From positions 1 through 17,157 of the forward strand of contig JAEDNQ010000028.1 of assembly GCA_016302435.1 (NCBI GenBank): DNA of 17,157 nt. The letters run 5' to 3'. The translations under genes and the position numbers were made by a program. Within the stretch, counting starts at the first letter, position 1; every line of letters begins with the position of its first letter. This document shows positions 1-6,195 of this stretch, in pieces. Origin of the DNA: Bacteroidaceae bacterium (GTDB lineage: Bacteria > Bacteroidota > Bacteroidia > Bacteroidales > Bacteroidaceae). The notes beneath the pieces were generated by a model. It was given only the letters and a program-made list of their open reading frames with translations, was not told the DNA's origin and made no database searches.

Positions 1-1
1 T

Positions 2-1450
2 ATGAAGAAGCTATTTGCAGCATTGACCATTGCGCTATCATGCGCATCAGCATCAGCACAAGACCTCTCAGGTACATCCATCTATGACCGCATCGGCCAC
101 GGAGAAGACTCTGTAGCTGTTCTCGGCAGCCTCAGCCTCTACCAGGAAGCCTTCAAGGAGCAGAACTGGGCAGACGCCATCGAACCTTGGGAGTTTGTTT
201 TCAACAAGGCACCTCTCTCCATGATCCGCGTCTACACCGACGGAGCATGGATGTTCGAACAGCTCATCCAGAAAGAGACTGACGCCGAGAAGAAGAAGGA
301 ATATTTCGATAAGCTCATGGCCATCTATGACAAGCGACTCGCCAACCTCGACGCGCTCAATTCCTTCGCCACACCAAAGACTACATCTACAAAGGGTAAC
401 ATCATCTGCCGCAAAGCGTATGACTACTACAACTTCTGCCCCGCAATGAAGAACGAAGAGGCTTACAAGATGTTCAAGGAGGGAATCCAGGACATGGGTC
501 CCAACACTGAGGGATTCGTCCTCTGGTCTTTCATCGCCTGCTCTTACCAGCGTTTCATGGCCAACAAGGAGAACATCGACATCCGCCAGCAGTTTATCGA
601 GGACTACATGCTCACCAACGACATCTGCGACAGACTGCTCGACCAGGCAAAGGAGTTCCCCTCACAGGTCATCCCTGCCGACACTACATCGGAAGACTCA
701 ACAAAGTGGGTTGAGCAGGTCATTCTCGCTCCTGAGGCTCAGACTATCATCAACAACTATCAGCCTGTGCAGTTCAGCGCCAACGACCTCTTCGTAAAGT
801 CTGGCGCCGCTGACTGCGAAGCTCTCGAAAAAATCTACTCAGCTCAGGTGGAGGCTAACAAGACCAACCTTGAATATCTCAACGCTGTCCTCGCCATCCT
901 CAACAACTTCGAGTGTGACAAGTCAAACATCTACTATGTGGCTGCTGACTATGCCTACCAGATAAACAAGACTCCTCAGGCTGCCATCGGTAAGGCTTCA
1001 CGCCTCCTCAAGGAAGATAACGTCGACGGAGCTATCCAATATTTCGACGAAGCCATCAGCCTCGAGTCTGACGATGCCAAGAAGGCTAAGTACTCTTACA
1101 TCGTGGCTGCTCTCCTCTACAAGAAGGGTAACCTCGCTCAGTGCCGCGCATACTGCCGCAAGACTCTACAGTACAATCCTTCTAATGGCGGCGCTTACCT
1201 CCTCCAGGCAAGCTGCATAGCCAGAGCGGCTTCGGGCGACCACCTCCAGAAGAGCTACTACTACTGCCTCGCCACCGACTACTGCAACAAGGCCAAGTCT
1301 GTCGACCCAGCATCGGCTGCCAAGGCCAACAAGCAGGCTGCCGGATATGCTGCTCACTACTACCCTAAGAGCGAAGCATTCTTCGCTGGCATCAAGGCAG
1401 GACAGAGGGTCTCTGTGGCTGGAGAATCCACTACTCTCCGCCTGCGCTAA
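2..1450 (+). CDS. Secreted tetratricopeptide-repeat protein
   Basis: 482 aa. The first 19 residues form a Sec signal peptide (MKK, a hydrophobic stretch, then ASASAQ as a likely signal peptidase I site), so the mature protein should be periplasmic or at the envelope. TPR-like helical pairs are clearest at about residues 330-425, with an A-x-x-Y-F-D-E-A-I pattern followed by YKKGNLAQCRAYCRKTLQYNPSN. The region before that is mixed alpha-helical without a recognised domain. The start is the second base of the window, so its upstream signals are not visible; the signal peptide beginning right at this Met supports it. From memory, Bacteroidales genomes often have such a TPR gene directly before lptC, which suggests an envelope-assembly role, but the molecular function is unknown. 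The spacer to lptC is 58 bp and the two are probably co-transcribed. Confidence 0.85.
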   Translation: MKKLFAALTIALSCASASAQDLSGTSIYDRIGHGEDSVAVLGSLSLYQEAFKEQNWADAIEPWEFVFNKAPLSMIRVYTDGAWMFEQLIQKETDAEKKKEYFDKLMAIYDKRLANLDALNSFATPKTTSTKGNIICRKAYDYYNFCPAMKNEEAYKMFKEGIQDMGPNTEGFVLWSFIACSYQRFMANKENIDIRQQFIEDYMLTNDICDRLLDQAKEFPSQVIPADTTSEDSTKWVEQVILAPEAQTIINNYQPVQFSANDLFVKSGAADCEALEKIYSAQVEANKTNLEYLNAVLAILNNFECDKSNIYYVAADYAYQINKTPQAAIGKASRLLKEDNVDGAIQYFDEAISLESDDAKKAKYSYIVAALLYKKGNLAQCRAYCRKTLQYNPSNGGAYLLQASCIARAASGDHLQKSYYYCLATDYCNKAKSVDPASAAKANKQAAGYAAHYYPKSEAFFAGIKAGQRVSVAGESTTLRLR

Positions 1451-1487
1451 TGCAAGGCGCACTTTTTTCAAGGATGAAAGCTAACGT

Positions 1488-1508
1488 ATCGCATAATCGC
1501 ATAATCAC
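1488..1508. repeat. 8-bp tandem repeat before lptC
   Basis: The unit ATCGCATA occurs twice head to tail (1488-1495, 1496-1503), followed by a degenerate partial third copy (ATCAC) that runs up to the lptC ATG at 1509. It occupies the place where a ribosome binding site would lie, so a change in copy number would alter the leader of lptC. Confidence 0.7.
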
Positions 1509-2135
1509 ATGATTTATAAGACATCTCTTTTCAGCATTGCAGCAGTCCTCTCGACTGCTGCAATGTTATCATTCCAGTCATGCAGCTCTGACGACGACAG
1601 CCACCGACCAGACATAGGAGTGAGGGACTCACTGCCCACACTGAAGTCCATCGGCGTGAGCACGCTCATCAGCGACTCGGGCATCATTCGCTATAAGATG
1701 ATAGCCGAAGAGTGGTTCATATACGACAAGAAAGACCCACAGTACTGGTCGTTTGAAAAGGGACTCTTCATTGAGCGATTCAACGAGTCTTACAAAGTTG
1801 ATGCCTTCATCTCTTGCGACACGGCTTACTTCTACAACCAGCGAAGCCTCTGGGAACTCCGAGGACGAGTGCTGGTAAAAAACCTCAAAGGCGAGACTTT
1901 CAAGACCTCTCTCCTCTTCTGGGACCAAGCTGCCCACCGCATCTACTCCGAACGCTACATGGAGATAGACGGAGATACACGCAAGCTCGCTGGCTACAAC
2001 TTCAGCAGCAATGAGGAGATGACCGACTATATCATCCATGCGTCCAAAGGTCAGTTTCCCGTCAAAGACGACTCCCCCACTCCTGAGCCTGACCCCGAAC
2101 TCATCACTCCGACTGACAGCATGAAGCAAGAGTGA
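1509..2135 (+). CDS. lptC: LPS export periplasmic protein LptC (lipoprotein form)
   Basis: 208 aa. The N-terminus has a hydrophobic segment ending in LSFQSC, a lipobox with Cys25 as the lipidation site, so the protein should be membrane-anchored through lipid rather than the single transmembrane helix of E. coli LptC. The body (about 40-185) has the LptC beta-jellyroll pattern: alternating strands with SIGVSTLISDSGIIRYKM, SFEKGLFIERF, a middle strand with DTAYFYNQRSLWELRGRVLVKN, and LFWDQAAHRIYSERYMEI. The last ~25 residues are acidic and proline-rich and probably disordered. In LPS export, LptC takes lipid from LptB2FG at the inner membrane and passes it to LptA. The preceding TPR gene supports the call. 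It is followed after 32 bp by cdd. Confidence 0.85.
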   Translation: MIYKTSLFSIAAVLSTAAMLSFQSCSSDDDSHRPDIGVRDSLPTLKSIGVSTLISDSGIIRYKMIAEEWFIYDKKDPQYWSFEKGLFIERFNESYKVDAFISCDTAYFYNQRSLWELRGRVLVKNLKGETFKTSLLFWDQAAHRIYSERYMEIDGDTRKLAGYNFSSNEEMTDYIIHASKGQFPVKDDSPTPEPDPELITPTDSMKQE

Positions 2136-2167
2136 CATGCCGCTAATCCCCACATCACACAAAAAGA

Positions 2168-2641
2168 ATGAAAACCTTGACCATCACCACCAACGTGGAG
2201 GAGCTGCACCCCAGCGAACTCTCGGAAGAACAGAAAACACTGGCAGACCACGCCGTCCGAGCCACATACCGTAGCTACTCCCCCTACTCCCACTTCAGCG
2301 TCGGAGCTGCCGTGCAACTTGCCGACGGCACCATCGTCAGCGGCAGCAACCAGGAAAACGTGGCTTTCCCCTCGGGCTTGTGCGCCGAACGCACCGCTCT
2401 CTTCTATGCCAACTCTCGCTATCCCGACCAGCCTGTCTCACGCCTCTGCATAGCCGCTCGTGACGACAAAGGAAGGCTAACCGATTCTCCCATCTCTCCT
2501 TGCGGTTCCTGCCGCCAAGCGCTGCTCGAAACGGAGCTGCGCTACAAAAATCCTATCGAAATAGTCCTTGTGGGCGCAAACAGCTCGTACATCATACACA
2601 GCATACACGACTTGCTCCCTCTGTGCTTCGACTCCTTCTGA
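2168..2641 (+). CDS. cdd: Cytidine deaminase
   Basis: 157 aa, the usual size for the small tetrameric, zinc-dependent cytidine deaminases that convert cytidine and deoxycytidine to uridine and deoxyuridine in pyrimidine salvage. Visible signatures are the substrate-binding YSPYSHFSVGAAV (about 37-49), the N-x-E motif at 61-63, the catalytic LCAERTA with zinc ligand Cys72 and proton-shuttling Glu74, and PCGSCRQ with zinc ligands Cys112 and Cys115. No signal peptide is present, so it is cytoplasmic. It starts 32 bp after lptC and may be co-transcribed with it; a 244-bp promoter-bearing spacer separates it from the next gene. The ATG at 2168 is preceded by an A-rich stretch rather than a Shine-Dalgarno sequence. 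Confidence 0.95.
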   Translation: MKTLTITTNVEELHPSELSEEQKTLADHAVRATYRSYSPYSHFSVGAAVQLADGTIVSGSNQENVAFPSGLCAERTALFYANSRYPDQPVSRLCIAARDDKGRLTDSPISPCGSCRQALLETELRYKNPIEIVLVGANSSYIIHSIHDLLPLCFDSF

Positions 2642-2788
2642 ACTACCTTTCACCCTCTCCTCTTCACACCAAAACCTCTCACACGCATTTTCCGTCCCTT
2701 TGATAAATAAAGCAGTCAAAATACATATCTATTTCCTATTCATTCTACAAAATAAATGCTAACATCAAAAAAAACAAGTTTTGTATAC

Positions 2789-2817
2789 AGTCATGTCACG
2801 AGAAATGACTAACTTTG
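2789..2817 (+). promoter_or_regulatory. Bacteroidetes-type promoter of the purH-mre unit, with an inverted repeat
   Basis: TAACTTTG at 2810-2817 fits the Bacteroidetes -7 box TAnnTTTG exactly, which would put transcription start near 2823-2826 and leave a leader of about 60 nt before the ATG at 2886. A TTTG lies at 2780-2783, but its 26-bp gap is wider than the usual 19-21, so the -33 element is weak or different. The arms AGTCAT (2789-2794) and ATGACT (2805-2810) form a 6-bp inverted repeat that abuts the -7 box and could be an operator. The surrounding spacer (2642-2885) is AT-rich and I see no gene in it. Confidence 0.65.
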
Positions 2818-2824
2818 TGGCTCG

Positions 2825-2852
2825 TAAGAATTCTCAATAAGAATTTTCTCAA
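2825..2852. repeat. Imperfect 13-bp tandem duplication in the purH leader
   Basis: TAAGAATTCTCAA (2825-2837) is followed directly by the same unit with two extra T (2838-2852). Because the unit contains palindromic GAATTC, the two copies can also pair as a small hairpin (AATTCT 2829-2834 with AGAATT 2840-2845). It lies just after the predicted transcription start, in the 5' untranslated leader. Confidence 0.65.
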
Positions 2853-2885
2853 TCAATAACTATTCACACCATATTATTTACGACA

Positions 2886-3479
2886 ATGGCTGACATCAAG
2901 AAAATCAAGACTGCTCTCGTTTCAGTATTCCACAAAGACGGACTCGACGAACTGCTCGCCGAGCTCAACAAGAACGGCGTAAAATTCCTCTCTACAGGCG
3001 GCACTCAGGCTTTCATCGAGAGCCTCGGCTACCCTTGCCAGAAGGTTGAGGACTTGACTACTTATCCTTCCATACTCGGAGGACGCGTCAAGACTCTCCA
3101 TCCAAAAGTCTTCGGAGGAATACTCGGACGCCGCGAACTCGAAAGCGACCAGCAGGAAATGGCAAAATATGAAATTCCAGAGATAGACCTCGTCATCGTT
3201 GACCTCTACCCCTTCGAGGAGACTGTGGCAAATACCAATGACGAGCCTACCATCATCGAAAAGATTGACATAGGCGGCATCTCGCTCATCAGAGCTGCTG
3301 CTAAAAACTTCAACGACGTGGTCATCGTGCCAAGCAAGGCTGAATACAAGCCTCTGCTCGACATCGTCAAGGCTCAGGGTGCAGAGACAACAAAGGCTCA
3401 GCGCAAACAGTTTGCCGAGCGCGCCTTTGCCACATCAAGCCACTATGACACTGCTATTCACAACTATTTCGCAAAGTAA
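2886..3479 (+). CDS. purH: Stand-alone IMP cyclohydrolase (N-terminal domain of PurH)
   Basis: 197 aa, matching only the MGS-like IMP cyclohydrolase half of bifunctional PurH (usually over 500 aa). It should catalyse the last step of purine synthesis, closing the ring of FAICAR to IMP. Visible motifs are FLSTGGT (34-40), GGRVKTLHPKVFGG (65-78), VDLYPF (105-110) and IDIGGISLIRAAAKN (127-141). Lys69, Tyr108, Asp128 and Lys140 fall where catalytic Lys66, Tyr104, Asp125 and Lys137 lie in human ATIC. The C-terminus ends cleanly (IHNYFAK, stop) and mreB begins 28 bp later, with no remnant of the formyltransferase domain. This therefore looks like a split form, with AICAR transformylase encoded elsewhere, and not a truncation. 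It is the first gene after the promoter at 2810. Confidence 0.9.
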   Translation: MADIKKIKTALVSVFHKDGLDELLAELNKNGVKFLSTGGTQAFIESLGYPCQKVEDLTTYPSILGGRVKTLHPKVFGGILGRRELESDQQEMAKYEIPEIDLVIVDLYPFEETVANTNDEPTIIEKIDIGGISLIRAAAKNFNDVVIVPSKAEYKPLLDIVKAQGAETTKAQRKQFAERAFATSSHYDTAIHNYFAK

Positions 3480-3507
3480 ATTCACCACATAACACGAACT
3501 TGACATT

Positions 3508-4530
3508 ATGGGATTTTTCTCTTTGACACAAGACATAGCGATGGACCTTGGCACAGCCAACACCATCATAACCTGCAATGGCAAGATTGTAGTGGATGAG
3601 CCTTCCGTTGTTGCTCTGGACAAGAAAAACAACAAGATGATTGCAGTCGGCAACAAGGCAAAGATGATGTATGAGAAAACTCACGAGAACATACGCACTT
3701 GCCGCCCACTGCGTGACGGAGTCATCGCTGACTTCTACGCATGCGAACAGATGATGAGGGGTCTCATCAAGATGGTGAAGACGGGACACCACCTCTTCAC
3801 CCCTTCTCTGCGCATGGTCATCGGAGTGCCATCGGGCTCAACAGAAGTCGAACTGAGAGCCGTGCGCGACAGCGCCGAACACTCTGGCGGACGTGACGTA
3901 TACCTCATCTTCGAACCTATGGCGGCTGCCATCGGATGTGGCATTGACGTGGAAGCACCGGAAGGACAAATGATAGTCGACATCGGCGGAGGTTCAACCG
4001 AGATAGCCGTCATCTCGCTCGGTGGCATCGTGACCAACAACTCCATACGTGTGGCAGGAGACGAACTCACAGCCGACATCCAGGAATACATGTCGCGACA
4101 GCACAACGTGAAAATATCTGAACGCATGGCTGAACGAATCAAGATCCATGTGGGCTCAGCCCTCACCGACCTTGGAGACAGCGCTCCCGAAGACTTCGTC
4201 GTATACGGACCTAACCGAATCACTGCCCTGCCTATGGAAATAGCCGTTTGCTATCAGGAAATTGCCCATTGCATCGACAAGACTATAGCAAAAATAGAGA
4301 CTGCCGTGCTGCAGGCTTTGGAGAACACACCACCTGAACTCTATGCCGACATAGTCAAAAACGGCATCTGGCTCACTGGCGGAGGTGCGCTCCTGAGAGG
4401 TCTCGACAAGAGACTCACCGACAAGATACAAATACCATTCCATATCGACGACGACCCTCTGCGCTCTGTAGCAAAAGGCACTGGCATAGCACTCAAAAAC
4501 GTCAACAACTATCAGTTCCTCATGAGATAA
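3508..4530 (+). CDS. mreB: Rod shape-determining protein MreB
   Basis: 340 aa, full length for this bacterial actin, which polymerises with ATP on the inner face of the membrane and guides the lateral-wall synthesis complex. The actin-fold motifs are in order: phosphate-1 loop DLGTANT (13-19), Glu137 in IFEPMAAAIG (catalytic position), phosphate-2 loop DIGGGST (158-164) and adenosine-binding TGGGALLRGL (290-299). The N-terminal MGFFSLTQDI resembles the short MreB sequence that contacts membrane. The ATG at 3508 is chosen because these residues directly precede the first motif; no Shine-Dalgarno is visible. mreC follows after only 6 bp, so the two are surely co-transcribed. Confidence 0.98.
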   Translation: MGFFSLTQDIAMDLGTANTIITCNGKIVVDEPSVVALDKKNNKMIAVGNKAKMMYEKTHENIRTCRPLRDGVIADFYACEQMMRGLIKMVKTGHHLFTPSLRMVIGVPSGSTEVELRAVRDSAEHSGGRDVYLIFEPMAAAIGCGIDVEAPEGQMIVDIGGGSTEIAVISLGGIVTNNSIRVAGDELTADIQEYMSRQHNVKISERMAERIKIHVGSALTDLGDSAPEDFVVYGPNRITALPMEIAVCYQEIAHCIDKTIAKIETAVLQALENTPPELYADIVKNGIWLTGGGALLRGLDKRLTDKIQIPFHIDDDPLRSVAKGTGIALKNVNNYQFLMR

Positions 4531-4536
4531 TGCGCT

Positions 4537-5478
4537 ATGCGCTCACTAATCGATTTCATAGTCAAAACAAAGCACTGGCTCGTATTCATACTGCTCGAAG
4601 CTGTCAGCCTCGTCTCGCTCTTCAGCACAACAGGATACCCCAGAAGCGTATACTTCACTACTGCTAATGGCATTGTAGGAGCTACCTACGACGTCATTAG
4701 CAGCATTACGTCATATCTGAACCTTCAAGAAGAAAACAGAAAACTCGAAGCCACAAACCAGCAACTGCGACAGCAGCTGCTACACATGCAAGAGACACTC
4801 GACACCATCAAGGGCGACACAACACAGCGCATGCCCTCACTCCCCACACGCTACAACCTCGTGCACGCGCAAGTCATCAACAGCAGCCTGCACAAAAAGC
4901 ACAACCTCATGACCATCAACAAGGGCGAAGCCGACGGCATACGCCCAGAGATGGGAGTCGTATGCTCACAGGGAGTGGTAGGTGTAGTCTACATGACCAG
5001 CCAACACTACAGCATCGTCATCCCGCTGCTCAACGAGAAAAGCAAGACAAGCTGCCGACTGCGCAAGTCCGAATTTTTCGGCTCTCTCATCTGGAAACAA
5101 GGCTACTGCAACATAGCGCACCTCAACAACATACCTCGGCACGCTAAAGTGCAGAAAAACGACATCGTAGAGACTAACGGCTACTCCGACATCTTCCCTG
5201 CAGGACTGCCCGTAGGCCAAGTGCAGCAGATAGACGACTCCGACAGCGGCACCTCATACATGATCAGAGTACTACTCTACGTCGACTTCACCACACTACG
5301 GGAAGTGTCCGTCATCACTAACTTCTCATCACAAGAACGACAATCCCTCGAAACAGAAGCGTCGAACTACGACGACACTAACGACAACACATACTCCGAA
5401 ACTCGAAACAACAAAGCCAAAGAAACGGACAAATCAAAAGACTCTCAAAAAAATAAAACCACCACCCCTTCAACATAG
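4537..5478 (+). CDS. mreC: Rod shape-determining protein MreC
   Basis: 313 aa. The order is that of MreC: a short cytoplasmic start, one transmembrane helix at about 13-31, a coiled coil (about 60-95, rich in E, Q, L and N: LQEENRKLEATNQQLRQQLL), then a periplasmic beta-domain pair (about 105-265) with INKGEADGIRPEMGVVCSQG and NGYSDIFPAGLPVGQV. The last ~45 residues are a charged, low-complexity, probably disordered tail that is not part of the fold. MreC is the periplasmic scaffold that activates PBP2-RodA. The stop codon TAG (5476-5478) lies inside the first copy of a 23-bp repeat, so the extreme C-terminus was probably reshaped by that duplication. Confidence 0.95.
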   Translation: MRSLIDFIVKTKHWLVFILLEAVSLVSLFSTTGYPRSVYFTTANGIVGATYDVISSITSYLNLQEENRKLEATNQQLRQQLLHMQETLDTIKGDTTQRMPSLPTRYNLVHAQVINSSLHKKHNLMTINKGEADGIRPEMGVVCSQGVVGVVYMTSQHYSIVIPLLNEKSKTSCRLRKSEFFGSLIWKQGYCNIAHLNNIPRHAKVQKNDIVETNGYSDIFPAGLPVGQVQQIDDSDSGTSYMIRVLLYVDFTTLREVSVITNFSSQERQSLETEASNYDDTNDNTYSETRNNKAKETDKSKDSQKNKTTTPST

Positions 5479-5526
5479 CCCCACACATTCTATACAACAT
5501 AGACCCTTCAACATAGCCCCACACAT
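5466..5526. repeat. 23-bp direct repeat spanning the mreC stop codon (period 38)
   Basis: A perfect 23-bp repeat (starts CCCTTCAACATAG, ends CCACACAT) occurs at 5466-5488 and 5504-5526, 38 bp apart with 15 bp between. The first copy includes the mreC stop codon TAG; the second is wholly intergenic and ends just before the mreD ribosome binding site. Confidence 0.9.
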
Positions 5527-5528
5527 CA

Positions 5529-5533
5529 AGGAG
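5529..5533 (+). promoter_or_regulatory. Shine-Dalgarno sequence of mreD
   Basis: AGGAG, 8 bp before the mreD ATG at 5542. It is noted because most starts in this window lack one, as is common in Bacteroidetes; it supports the 5542 start over the in-frame ATG six codons later. Confidence 0.55.
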
Positions 5534-5541
5534 ACAATCGT

Positions 5542-6057
5542 ATGAGCTCAAACATAATCATGCGCACATTGCGACTTCTGTCGCTCATCATTCTTCAAGT
5601 GCTCGTATTCAACAACATGCACCTCTTCGGATTCATCACTCCGCTCGTCATCGGCTACATGCTCCTCTGCTTCAGCCACGACACCACAAGAGTGTCCCTC
5701 CTGCTATGGGGATTTGCCACAGGACTACTCCACGACATGTTTGCCAACACAGCCGGCATGGCTGCAGCATCCATGACCCTCGTAGCCATGATACGCACAC
5801 AAGTAGCCGACATGTTCTCCCCACGAGATGCAGCAGAAGACTTTGTCCCAAGCGTGACAACCATGGGCTTAGGCAAATACTTCCTCTATGCCCTCCTGCT
5901 CATGACAGTCCTCCACACCACCTACATCATGCTCAACACACTCTCGTTCGCCAACATCTCTCTCACTCTCATAAGCATAGGCAGCAGCTCACTCACAGCC
6001 ACCATCCTATGCGTCCTCATCGACATATTCACCCACCCAAGCCGTCAATACCGATAG
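5542..6057 (+). CDS. mreD: Rod shape-determining protein MreD
   Basis: 171 aa, strongly hydrophobic with about five predicted membrane helices (roughly 9-23, 30-45, 50-75, 105-130, 135-160) and little soluble sequence, which fits MreD in length and topology. GFATGLLHDMFANTAGMAAASM (about 57-78) is the small-residue segment typical of the family. MreD works with MreC in the inner membrane to regulate PBP2-RodA. Sequence identity to other MreD proteins is generally low, so the call rests mainly on topology and on position between mreC and mrdA. The 63-bp spacer from mreC holds a direct repeat and a Shine-Dalgarno. Its stop TAG lies within the first copy of a second, unrelated 25-bp repeat. Confidence 0.9.
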   Translation: MSSNIIMRTLRLLSLIILQVLVFNNMHLFGFITPLVIGYMLLCFSHDTTRVSLLLWGFATGLLHDMFANTAGMAAASMTLVAMIRTQVADMFSPRDAAEDFVPSVTTMGLGKYFLYALLLMTVLHTTYIMLNTLSFANISLTLISIGSSSLTATILCVLIDIFTHPSRQYR

Positions 6058-6127
6058 GTTGAAACCTTGTAGACAAGTGCCGCCTTGCGGATGCTGACAA
6101 CACAAGCCGTCAAGACCGATAGGTTGA
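6038..6127. repeat. 25-bp direct repeat spanning the mreD stop codon (period 65)
   Basis: CAAGCCGTCAA-T/G-ACCGATAGGTTGA occurs at 6038-6062 and 6103-6127 with one mismatch. The first copy carries the last six codons and the TAG stop (6055-6057) of mreD; the second lies in the spacer before mrdA. Between them are two short hairpins: CTTG/CAAG around TAGA (6066-6077) and CCGC/GCGG around CTT (6080-6090). Confidence 0.85.
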
Positions 6128-6195
6128 CATACTCTCCCTCCCCGCAAACAACAAATCCAAGTCGCCAAAATAAACTCTCACCCACGCTCCCCCCA

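Noticed and set aside
2886..3479. purH as a truncated pseudogene
   Set aside because: The domain is complete with its catalytic residues and a proper stop, and no formyltransferase remnant follows in the 28 bp before mreB.
6085..6195. 37-residue N-terminal extension of PBP2 from ATG 6085
   Set aside because: It reads through the second copy of the mreD-stop repeat and a low-complexity segment; the ATG at 6196 gives a normal short cytoplasmic tail before the membrane helix.
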